Assembly: GCA_019420085.1 (NCBI GenBank)
Contig: JAHZHV010000048.1
Coordinates: 1 to 8,798 of the forward strand
Reading direction: 5' to 3'
Origin: Christensenella sp.
GTDB lineage: Bacteria > Bacillota > Clostridia > Christensenellales > Maliibacteriaceae
DNA length: 8,798 nucleotides
Made by a program: the position numbers and the translations under genes. The notes below the pieces were generated by a model that saw only the letters and a program-made list of their open reading frames with translations, was not told the DNA's origin and made no database searches. This document shows, piece by piece, positions 1 to 5,873 of this stretch (the stretch's first letter is position 1; each line of letters begins with the position of its first letter).

Positions 1-878
1 AATGCACCCAAAACATGTGCAGAAGCTGCACTTGCGATTGCGCAGCAGCCGCGCATATCAAAGCCGCGATGAAAGGCGGATACGAAGGTCGAAGCAAAGG
101 CATCTCCTGCGCCGACTACATCGATTGGGTCGCCTTTTAGAAGGCTTGGCATAAACGCTTCATCCGTAAAGTCTGTTACGTAAGCGCCAAGTTCCGACCG
201 TTTGACAGCCATCATGCGGATGCCGAATGGCGCAAAGAACTCTCGGATTTCATGCATGCCGGTCAGACCGCACGCACGCTCCAGCTCATAGGACGACGGC
301 AGGAACAGGTCGCAGTTGTAAAGCGCGTCCCGAAACAGGTGAAAACATGGTCCGTCAAAACGGGGGTTATTCAAATCCATACTTGTCGTTTTGCCAAGTG
401 CATGCGCACGGGCAAATACACGTGCGGAGCCCTCGCCGTCAAAGCCGGACAGGCACATGGCATTGACAATATGCACATGATCGGCCCAGCGAATAAGCGC
501 ATCGGGCACATCATCTTTTTCCATTGTTTCGTTGGCGCCCCAGCGTTTGGCGGCCAGTGTGCGCCCGCCGCTGCCGCTGATCATCTGGACCGATATGGTT
601 GTGGGCTTATCTGGTACACGAATTACAGCGTTGGTATCGATTCCATGTGTTTGCAGCTGGGACAGAAGATAGCTCCCGATGAAATCGGTTCCGACGCGGC
701 CGACGAGACGTACGGTTTCCCCCAGTGTGGAAAAATCCATTGCGGCATTATTGCCCTCGCCGCCGCCATGCAGACGGAAGGCATCGATGCACTTGGGGGC
801 ATCAAGCAGAAAATCCTCCGACTCTACAGGCCGAAACGCTACATCGCATAGAATTGCACCAATACACAGAATGTTCAT
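1..878 (-). CDS. PfkB/ribokinase-family carbohydrate kinase, 3' end cut by window edge
   Basis: Reads leftward from ATG at 876-878 and stays open to the window edge (292 codons seen, no stop), so the last few residues are missing. The N-terminal PfkB signature is present at about residues 38-63 (HGGGEGNNAAM, then RLVGRVG). The C-terminal signature DVVGAGDAFASTFV at 253-266 keeps the anion hole and catalytic Asp259. Family enzymes transfer phosphate from ATP to a sugar or nucleoside hydroxyl in the cytoplasm; the substrate cannot be told from sequence. The ATP-loop region (VKRSELGAYV, about 225-234) has only one of the two usual glycines. It is clearly paralogous to the kinase at 1089-2054: both have an RAHxLGxTTSMD block and an FFPS/FLPS-SYE-type block. 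A weak AAAGGAA ribosome binding site lies about 15 nt upstream. It sits 210 bp after the previous gene, so it may belong to the same operon or have its own signal. Family is sure, substrate unknown. Confidence 0.9.
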   Translation of the reverse strand, partial: MNILCIGAILCDVAFRPVESEDFLLDAPKCIDAFRLHGGGEGNNAAMDFSTLGETVRLVGRVGTDFIGSYLLSQLQTHGIDTNAVIRVPDKPTTISVQMISGSGGRTLAAKRWGANETMEKDDVPDALIRWADHVHIVNAMCLSGFDGEGSARVFARAHALGKTTSMDLNNPRFDGPCFHLFRDALYNCDLFLPSSYELERACGLTGMHEIREFFAPFGIRMMAVKRSELGAYVTDFTDEAFMPSLLKGDPIDVVGAGDAFASTFVSAFHRGFDMRGCCAIASAASAHVLGA

Positions 879-935
879 GATTTGTTCCGCAGTTCCTTTT
901 TCGATTACGCTTTTTTATGCTTTTTTTACGTTGTG

Positions 936-953
936 CCCCCCGCCTGCGGGGGG
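936..953 (-). repeat. GC-rich hairpin in the gap between two kinase genes
   Basis: A perfect inverted repeat CCCCCCG / CGGGGGG with a 4-nt CCTG loop. On the minus strand it falls in the leader of the kinase at 1-878, about 60 nt before its start, and is followed by A-rich rather than T-rich sequence. It therefore does not look like an intrinsic terminator in either direction. The gap (879-1088) also holds a weaker hairpin at 1050-1071 (AAAGGC/GCCTTT with an internal mismatch), just after the stop of the middle kinase. I see no convincing promoter in this gap. The structures may stabilise RNA or adjust expression between the two kinases; the role is inferred. Confidence 0.45.
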
Positions 954-1088
954 GCGATACGGCCAATGATATGATCACGCTTTGTCCTGCATAACGCAGC
1001 ATACAAGGCGGCGCCTGCCGGTTTGTACTGCATTTCAAGTAACTTGTTCAAAGGCCCGAAAGCGTGCCTTTTGCGGTTCTAAATGTGC

Positions 1089-2054
1089 TTAGCGAATGTC
1101 CAGTTCATAGCCAAAGTCGCGTGCATAACGTACAAGCGTATGGATATCAACTGCGCCATTGTTGGCGCCGACCACGCTGATGACATGTGCAGCCTGTGCC
1201 TGTCCAAGCGCTGCGGCGTCTCGCAGGCTCATTCCCCGCACAATGCCGGCTACGAAAGTTGAACAGAATGCATCGCCTGCGCCTGTGGTATCTACGGGCG
1301 TACCACGGAACAGAGGCTTCATGAAGATGTCTTCATGAAAATCGGTTACAAAAATGCCGTCGCCGCCGAGTTTAACGCCAAAGATTTTGACGCCCTTATC
1401 CCGGAAGAACTCCTTCATTTCCATGACATCTGTCTTTCCACCGCAATAATAAACGCATTCATAGTGGCTTGGGAAGAAGATATCGCAGTATCCGATTGTA
1501 TCGCGGATGCGTTCAAACCAACGTCCTGTGGGATCACTGCCGGTATCCATACTGGTGGTTACGCCCAACTTGTGCGCACGGCGGAACAATTCACCCAGCT
1601 CATCGTCCATGGAACCCAGTGCATTGCAGCTTGCCGCATGGATGTGGCGCGTGGAGGCAATCAGTTCGTCGCTGATGTCGCTGTTGTGCAGCGGCAGCAT
1701 GTTTTCCGGGAAATTGACTGCAAAATGCCGTTCCCCGTTTTCTTCTACCAGAACGTAGCTGACACATGTATGGAAATCATCGCGGATTTGTACGGCGGAA
1801 GTGTCTACGCCTTTTTTCTTCAGATCAGCAAGAACGCTGTGTCCCCAGGCATCGTTTCCAAGAACCGTCAGAAAGCCTGTCTTCATACCAAGGCGCGTTA
1901 GTCCCACAGAAGCATTGAGCGCATCGCCGCCTGTGGAAGGTGTGATGTCCTGCAAAAGGACGTCACGTTTGGACAGAAGATCGGCGGGCATGTGACGCAC
2001 TACAACGTCATAGCAGCCCACGCCCATGCACAGAATATCAAAACGTTTTTGCAT
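1089..2054 (-). CDS. PfkB/ribokinase-family carbohydrate kinase, intact active site
   Basis: A full-length 321-residue member of the PfkB family, whose usual length is about 300-330. It starts at ATG 2052-2054, supported by a consensus AAGGAGG site 9 nt upstream, and ends in TAA. The first PfkB signature is at about residues 42-67 (TGGDALNAS, then TVLGND). The ATP-loop motif KLGGDG is at 228-233. The second signature DTTGAGDAF is at 255-263, with anion-hole Gly258-Ala-Gly and catalytic base Asp261. These features predict a working ATP-dependent kinase of a sugar, sugar derivative or nucleoside; the lid region is too divergent for me to name the substrate. The gene starts 14 bp after the upstream kinase stop, whose TAA overlaps this gene's ribosome binding site, so the two are probably translationally coupled. 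Family and activity class are sure; substrate unknown. Confidence 0.95.
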   Translation of the reverse strand: MQKRFDILCMGVGCYDVVVRHMPADLLSKRDVLLQDITPSTGGDALNASVGLTRLGMKTGFLTVLGNDAWGHSVLADLKKKGVDTSAVQIRDDFHTCVSYVLVEENGERHFAVNFPENMLPLHNSDISDELIASTRHIHAASCNALGSMDDELGELFRRAHKLGVTTSMDTGSDPTGRWFERIRDTIGYCDIFFPSHYECVYYCGGKTDVMEMKEFFRDKGVKIFGVKLGGDGIFVTDFHEDIFMKPLFRGTPVDTTGAGDAFCSTFVAGIVRGMSLRDAAALGQAQAAHVISVVGANNGAVDIHTLVRYARDFGYELDIR

Positions 2055-2057
2055 TGC

Positions 2058-2071
2058 AAAAAACCTCCTTA
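2058..2071 (-). promoter_or_regulatory. Ribosome binding site overlapping the upstream stop codon
   Basis: The minus strand reads TAAGGAGGTTTTTT. The TAA is the stop of the upstream kinase and AAGGAGG (2064-2070) is a consensus Shine-Dalgarno site for the kinase starting at 2054. This overlap suggests coupled translation. The same 14 nt recurs exactly before the upstream kinase at 3028-3041. Confidence 0.85.
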
Positions 2072-3022
2072 TCCATTTGCCGGTTGCTGTGCGGCGGCAC
2101 GCAGACTGTCAAAGTCCATTCCCCAGTGACATGCGCCCTCGCTATGAAGGCAGAGCGCTGCGGCTGCGGCGCCAAGCGCTACGCATTCGTGTGACGCACA
2201 GTGATGTGCCAAAGCCGCCGCACAGCCGCTGAACAGCGCTTCTGTTACGCCGGCAGGGTCACAGGCGGCATCGCTGCATACGTTCGGAAGGGGGAAGCGG
2301 CCATCAAGTCCGCTGAAATCACTGGCAACAACTTCCTGTTTATCCAAAATAGTCACAAGCTGCGGCGCATTGGCGGCAAGTGCGTGCACTGCGCCGGATG
2401 CGCTGCCCCCGATGGCATATGCGGTTGCTTCATCCAGCGTTAAAAGCGTACATTGCGGCGCAAGCAGACGCGCGGCATCTGCAACGGCGGATGTGCCACC
2501 GCATGCAAAGACAAGTACGCACACGTTGTTTTTTGCAGCACGCCCGACAAGAGCAAGGAGTGCGTCGCCGTCCAGCAGCGGCAGTGCTGCGGAAAGTTCT
2601 ATGCACAGAAAATCCGTTCCGCTCAAAAGCGTGTCATCCACGATATCCGGGGAAAGCCCAGCCGTATTGCCGGCGAAATGTGCTGTGTGCGGCACGGATT
2701 CCAAATCAAAGAATGAAAGGTTGGTTGCACTGCCGCTGGTGCCTTCGCGTGCAACGGCATCCGTATTGACGCCGAGACGCTCCAGTGCGCCGCAGACAAA
2801 GGAACCAAAAACATCGCCGCCAAGACGTCCGGCAAGCTGCACGCAAAGTCCCATGCGGGAAAGGTTGGCGGCGACAGCACCGGCGCCTGCGCCGATGCGA
2901 AGCGTTACATCGCGGGCAAAGGTTGTGTCGGTTTGCATCAATGTTTGCGGAATGTTTTTCAGATACACGTCACAACTGAGTGTGCCAATGCATACAGCTG
3001 TGACGCCGGTACGGGCGTCCAT
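2069..3022 (-). CDS. PfkB-family kinase-like protein with degenerate active site (probable pseudokinase)
   Basis: A 317-residue PfkB-fold protein starting at ATG 3020-3022 behind an AAGGAGG site 11 nt upstream. The N-terminal half is canonical: start CIGTLSCDVYLKNIP, and first PfkB signature at about residues 43-69 (IGAGAGAVAANLS, then LAGRLGG). The C-terminal half is not. Where its neighbour has D255-TTGAG-D261, this protein has D255-PAGVT-E261, so the anion-hole GAG is GVT and the catalytic Asp is Glu. The ATP-loop glycines (KLGGDG in the neighbour) are replaced by LDKQEV at about 226-231. The frame is open and full length, so this is not a decayed pseudogene. It is rich in Ala and Cys compared with its neighbours. 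Possible roles are a sugar or nucleotide sensor, a regulatory partner of the adjacent kinases, or an enzyme with altered chemistry; these are inferences. It lies 84 bp after the helicase-loader gene with no terminator seen between. Confidence 0.85.
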   Translation of the reverse strand: MDARTGVTAVCIGTLSCDVYLKNIPQTLMQTDTTFARDVTLRIGAGAGAVAANLSRMGLCVQLAGRLGGDVFGSFVCGALERLGVNTDAVAREGTSGSATNLSFFDLESVPHTAHFAGNTAGLSPDIVDDTLLSGTDFLCIELSAALPLLDGDALLALVGRAAKNNVCVLVFACGGTSAVADAARLLAPQCTLLTLDEATAYAIGGSASGAVHALAANAPQLVTILDKQEVVASDFSGLDGRFPLPNVCSDAACDPAGVTEALFSGCAAALAHHCASHECVALGAAAAALCLHSEGACHWGMDFDSLRAAAQQPANG

Positions 3023-3027
3023 GATAG

Positions 3028-3041
3028 AAAAAACCTCCTTA
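3028..3041 (-). promoter_or_regulatory. Ribosome binding site of the degenerate kinase
   Basis: TAAGGAGGTTTTTT on the minus strand. AAGGAGG (3034-3040) is 11 nt from the ATG at 3022, which fixes the start. It is identical over 14 nt to the leader at 2058-2071. Confidence 0.8.
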
Positions 3042-3106
3042 AAAAACGTTTTCAGGATGAAGATAGATGATATTGAATCCTCTCACATGGGGAGGAGAAT
3101 GCCGAA

Positions 3107-4120
3107 CTAATTTTGAAAGGTGCGGCGTTTTTGTGCAATGCGCACATCTGCGCCGTAGAGGCGAATGACGGGCGTGTCGTTTGTTATCAAACGGGACGAA
3201 ATGCGTTCACCATAGCGATCGCGCAGCTGCGTTAACGACAGGTTTGTGACAATCAGTGTCGCACGATGCGCGATGTTTCGCTCGTTGAGCAGAGAAAACA
3301 GACTTTCCAGGCTGATATTGCGCTGCAGCGGTTCGCTTCCAAGATCATCCAGTACCAGAAGATCACATACACAAAGCATTTGTTCCAGCTGTTTCCCGTC
3401 GTTTTGCTCGAAATATGCATCCCGCAGCAGGCCAAACAGACGATAGGCGGTTAAAAAGAGTGTGGACAGGCCGCGCGTCTGTACGCGATTTGCAATGCAG
3501 TGAGCAAGGTACGTCTTGCCAAGACCGCTTTGTCCGCAGATGATGAAGTTGCTGCTTTGTTCCCGCGCAAAGGTATCCGCATACTGCACTGCGGCATTGT
3601 ATGCTTCCTGCATCAGCCTGCGCTGAGAGTATTTTTCACCCGGAACGGGATCGGGCGCTTCAGCAAAGCAGGAAAGATCAAATGCTTCAAAGCTTTGTGC
3701 CGGATCGGGTGCGTATTCGCGTGCGTCAAAAGCCAGCGCGGCAGCCGCACGGCGCAGACAATCGCACATGACGCGCCGGCCGTCGCTTTGCTGTACATAG
3801 CCCGTATCCTGGCAAAGCGGACAATCCCATACCGGCAGAAAATCGTCATCGGATACGCCAAGCGCCGCCAATGCGGCGTTGTGTTCCGCACGCAGTGCAT
3901 CGATGCGTGTTTGTACTTCGAATTCAGCCTGGGCGGCACTGATTTGTCCTGCACGCAATCTGGAAAACACATCGCGTGTAACCGCAGCAATGCGTGCCTG
4001 CAGGCCGTCAAACTGCGGATGCGCGCGGTAAAAGGCGTCGCGCCGTGCCTGCGCAGCACTGATTTTCTCACTGCGCGCCAAATCCATTTGTGCAAGCGCA
4101 CGTTGATACAATTGCGACAT
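3107..4120 (-). CDS. dnaI: Replicative helicase loader ATPase, DnaI/DnaC type (IstB-like AAA+)
   Basis: This AAA+ protein probably loads the replicative helicase onto DNA together with the DnaD protein encoded just upstream. From ATG 4118-4120 it has 337 residues. An N-terminal helical region (1-95) precedes a zinc-type cluster C100-P-L-C103 and C119-D-C121, typical of Firmicutes loaders. Walker A GQSGLGKT is at 196-203, Walker B LLVLDDLG at 254-261, a sensor-1-like TNLS at 292-295, and YGERISSR at 303-310 carries the likely arginine finger. An upstream in-frame ATG at 4144 would add eight residues, but the start at 4120 has an AGGAGGAG site (4124-4131) directly before it, so I prefer it. It lies 33 nt after the dnaD-like stop, so the two are co-transcribed. 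IstB-like transposon ATPases share this fold, but the zinc cluster and the DnaD neighbour favour the replication role. The symbol follows Bacillus usage; clostridial genomes often call it dnaC. Confidence 0.9.
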   Translation of the reverse strand: MSQLYQRALAQMDLARSEKISAAQARRDAFYRAHPQFDGLQARIAAVTRDVFSRLRAGQISAAQAEFEVQTRIDALRAEHNAALAALGVSDDDFLPVWDCPLCQDTGYVQQSDGRRVMCDCLRRAAAALAFDAREYAPDPAQSFEAFDLSCFAEAPDPVPGEKYSQRRLMQEAYNAAVQYADTFAREQSSNFIICGQSGLGKTYLAHCIANRVQTRGLSTLFLTAYRLFGLLRDAYFEQNDGKQLEQMLCVCDLLVLDDLGSEPLQRNISLESLFSLLNERNIAHRATLIVTNLSLTQLRDRYGERISSRLITNDTPVIRLYGADVRIAQKRRTFQN

Positions 4121-4153
4121 AGGCTCCTCCTGCTTTGGATGCATGGTTTGTGC

Positions 4154-5614
4154 TTAAAGCTCGGTATAAAGATCCTCCAAAGAATCGTGACGCTGATTAT
4201 AACGCAGTGCCTCGGAGGTGTTTTGCGCAACCGGCCGCGGCGCATGCTGTTGTTTGCTCTGATACGCGGCGCGTGCGCTTTGCAAATCCCGCACACCCTG
4301 TTCGCGCCAGTCGGAAAGCAGACGGTGCAGGGCGTGCATGCGGTCGAACTGTACGCCGCTTTGTACAATCATATCCGCGCCAAGCAACACGGTTTCAAGC
4401 GGTATCTGCCAGTCATACAGCCAAAGCTCAAGGGACTGACGCCCCTGACGGTTGGGCGTAAAATCAAGACCAAGGTGTGCCAGTACTGTGCGAAGATCCT
4501 CGGTCAGCCGCGTTTGACGCTGGAGATAGTTTTGAATATCATCCATAGACAACAGGCCGAGCCGATGCCATTGCGCCAGTTGGTTTTCAAGCGCATCGGC
4601 GCTGCGGCGGCCCTGTCGGGATACGGTGCGTGCCGCAAGCTCAATGACGGGGACATCATAGCCGAATGCGGCGCGCCAACGTTCCAGATCCTGCATAAAC
4701 GTTTCAGAAGGCGAGCCCTTCAGACCAAGTGCATTTTGAATCGCCAGTGCGGCATTTCGATTTTGACTGCGGCGCTTCAGATAAGATTCAATTTGTTCCC
4801 GCGTTGTCAGGCCGTTTTGACGGAAAGAGTTAAGAATGCTGTCCACATAACGCATGGTCGGCTGCTGCGCGGCAGTGGACTGCGCACATGCGGCTTCGAT
4901 TGCCGCATGATCAAACCCCCATTCAAGCGTCCATTTGCGGTATAGCGCAAGTTCAGGATCCGTTGCGCTGCGCTTGCGGATGCCGAGCATGCCCAAAATG
5001 GACATCACGTCGCGCATTTCGCTGCGGCGCTGCTGCAAATGTGCACGGATATCGTCGGGGGAAAGCAATCCTTCTGAGGCCCAGTTTTCCGCAACGGTGT
5101 TCATATAGTTGATGGAGATATCACGGCCATGCATGTTGATACAGTATTCCACGATCAGGAGCGCACTTGCGCAGGGAAAGCCCAGATCCCGTATCCAGTC
5201 GTGCATCTGATCCAGCTCCCGGGGTGTCAATTGACGGGGATTAAAGAACTGCTGCGCCTGCTGGTTGAAAGAAACAAACGCATCCTGCTGCGGCGGGATA
5301 AAACCGCGCGCATCGCGCGGCAGGATATTGTAAATAACAGCCGGTTTTTCACTGCCAAGATCCAGACGAAGGAGTCCCTGCTGCTGCCAGTAGAAGAATG
5401 CCTCGCGCACCCGTTCCGGCGGCAGCTGGATGAAGCGTGCCATGGTTTCCAGATCCTGCGGTGCCGTATCGGGGTAATAACAGTGCATCAGACCATACAA
5501 GTATACTTTGACAAAATCTGCCGGCGCAGCCGGCATGTATTCTTCGATAAACAGATTTTCAACCGGTGTGGAACAGAACATGCCGCCACCCGGCTGGAAC
5601 TTGCATAACGCCAT
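4154..5614 (-). CDS. dnaD: DnaD-domain replication initiation protein with four tandem C-terminal repeats
   Basis: A 486-residue primosome protein of the DnaD/DnaB (Firmicutes) group, which binds DNA and helps bring the helicase and its loader to origins. Residues 20-105 look like the N-terminal winged-helix domain (VENLFIEEYMP, then FVKVYLYGLM). After it come four DnaD-type C-terminal helical repeats, at about 130-193, 219-279, 305-364 and 393-451. Each has an opening helix around a W-x-x-x-x-G/W motif and a later W/F-x-x-x-G-(L/V)-x-(S/T/D)-x-x-x-(I/L) segment. The first three are clear (ENWASEGLLSPDDI, NSFRQNGLTTREQI, AQWHRLGLLSMDDI); the fourth (SDWREQGVRDLQSA) is weaker. Bacillus DnaD has one such repeat and is about 230 residues. 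The start ATG at 5614 fits because the MALCKFQPG start resembles related proteins; the nearest GGAGAC is 11 nt away and weak. It is first in the leftward operon, behind the promoter at 5672-5700. Confidence 0.9.
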   Translation of the reverse strand: MALCKFQPGGGMFCSTPVENLFIEEYMPAAPADFVKVYLYGLMHCYYPDTAPQDLETMARFIQLPPERVREAFFYWQQQGLLRLDLGSEKPAVIYNILPRDARGFIPPQQDAFVSFNQQAQQFFNPRQLTPRELDQMHDWIRDLGFPCASALLIVEYCINMHGRDISINYMNTVAENWASEGLLSPDDIRAHLQQRRSEMRDVMSILGMLGIRKRSATDPELALYRKWTLEWGFDHAAIEAACAQSTAAQQPTMRYVDSILNSFRQNGLTTREQIESYLKRRSQNRNAALAIQNALGLKGSPSETFMQDLERWRAAFGYDVPVIELAARTVSRQGRRSADALENQLAQWHRLGLLSMDDIQNYLQRQTRLTEDLRTVLAHLGLDFTPNRQGRQSLELWLYDWQIPLETVLLGADMIVQSGVQFDRMHALHRLLSDWREQGVRDLQSARAAYQSKQQHAPRPVAQNTSEALRYNQRHDSLEDLYTEL

Positions 5615-5671
5615 CGTCTTTGATTGTCTCCATTCTCCAATAGTAGGATTTGCCGAAAATATGACGCGTCT

Positions 5672-5700
5672 ATTATAATATAGATACGTGGCGCAGGCAA
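5672..5700 (-). promoter_or_regulatory. Promoter of the dnaD-loader-kinase operon
   Basis: On the minus strand TTGCCT (5695-5700), a 17-bp spacer, and a perfect TATAAT (5672-5677), the layout of a vegetative sigma-A promoter. Transcription should start near 5665, giving a leader of about 50 nt before the ATG at 5614. It is the only clear leftward promoter I see upstream of the five minus-strand genes. Confidence 0.75.
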
Positions 5701-5787
5701 TCCCAATTCAGTGGGTTTGTATGTGCGATGCAAAAGCGAACTTTTTGTAAAAATTTGACAGAATGGGGTTAAAACCGGAAAAAACGC

Positions 5788-5816
5788 TTGTAATATCTTT
5801 GTAATAACTTTACAAT
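5788..5816 (+). promoter_or_regulatory. Promoter of the M23 peptidase gene
   Basis: TTGTAA (5788-5793), a 17-bp spacer, TACAAT (5811-5816), about 58 nt upstream of the ATG at 5874. The -35 is a poor match to consensus, fitting a promoter that needs an activator. A TTGACA at 5755-5760 lacks a -10 at the right distance. The promoter is nearly the same as that at 7952-7980. Confidence 0.75.
5789..5805 (+). promoter_or_regulatory. WalR (YycF)-like box over the -35 of the peptidase promoter
   Basis: TGTAAT (5789-5794), five bases, TGTAAT (5800-5805): a perfect direct repeat 11 bp apart, one helical turn. The published WalR/YycF consensus is TGT(A/T)A(A/T/C)-N5-TGT(A/T)A(A/T/C), and this site fits both halves. 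WalR regulates peptidoglycan hydrolases in Bacillus and Staphylococcus, and the gene downstream is one. The regulator itself is not in the window, so the assignment rests on site sequence and target type. Confidence 0.65.
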
Positions 5817-5826
5817 AGGAACCACG

Positions 5827-5857
5827 ATGCGCCACAGGAAGGTGCGCATGCGTTTTT
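5827..5857 (+). promoter_or_regulatory. Leader hairpin followed by T-tract, possible attenuator
   Basis: ATGCGC (5827-5832) pairs with GCGCAT (5844-5849), with one more pair across a bulge, and T5 follows at 5853-5857. It lies between the promoter and the start codon. It may be a weak attenuator or RNA-stability element. The leader at 8004-8022 has a comparable hairpin ending in the same GCATGCGT octamer. Confidence 0.35.
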
Positions 5858-5873
5858 ATACGGGGGGATTTTC

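Noticed and set aside
252..851. A 199-codon plus-strand open frame
   Set aside because: Antisense to the partial PfkB kinase at 1-878, whose signatures are clear; no ribosome binding site.
936..953. The GC hairpin as an intrinsic terminator
   Set aside because: The T-run lies before the stem on the plus strand, and A-tracts follow the stem on the minus strand, so neither direction gives a stem followed by U-tract.
3500..4945. A 481-codon plus-strand open frame
   Set aside because: It lies antisense to the well-supported loader and DnaD genes, its product (rich in Arg, Cys, Leu) resembles no family I know, and it follows from codon bias on the opposite strand.
5755..5760. TTGACA as a consensus -35 for the peptidase gene
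   Set aside because: At 16-18 bp downstream there is only A-rich sequence (GAAAAA/AAAAAA) and no -10; the pair at 5788/5811 is better spaced and is repeated at 7952/7975.
5488..5835. A 115-codon minus-strand open frame across the divergent region
   Set aside because: It overlaps the start of the DnaD gene in another frame and runs through both promoters; no ribosome binding site or family match.
5817..5873. A c-di-AMP (ydaO) riboswitch, often found before wall hydrolase genes
   Set aside because: The leader after the predicted start of transcription is only about 50 nt, too short for that riboswitch, and its conserved blocks are not seen.
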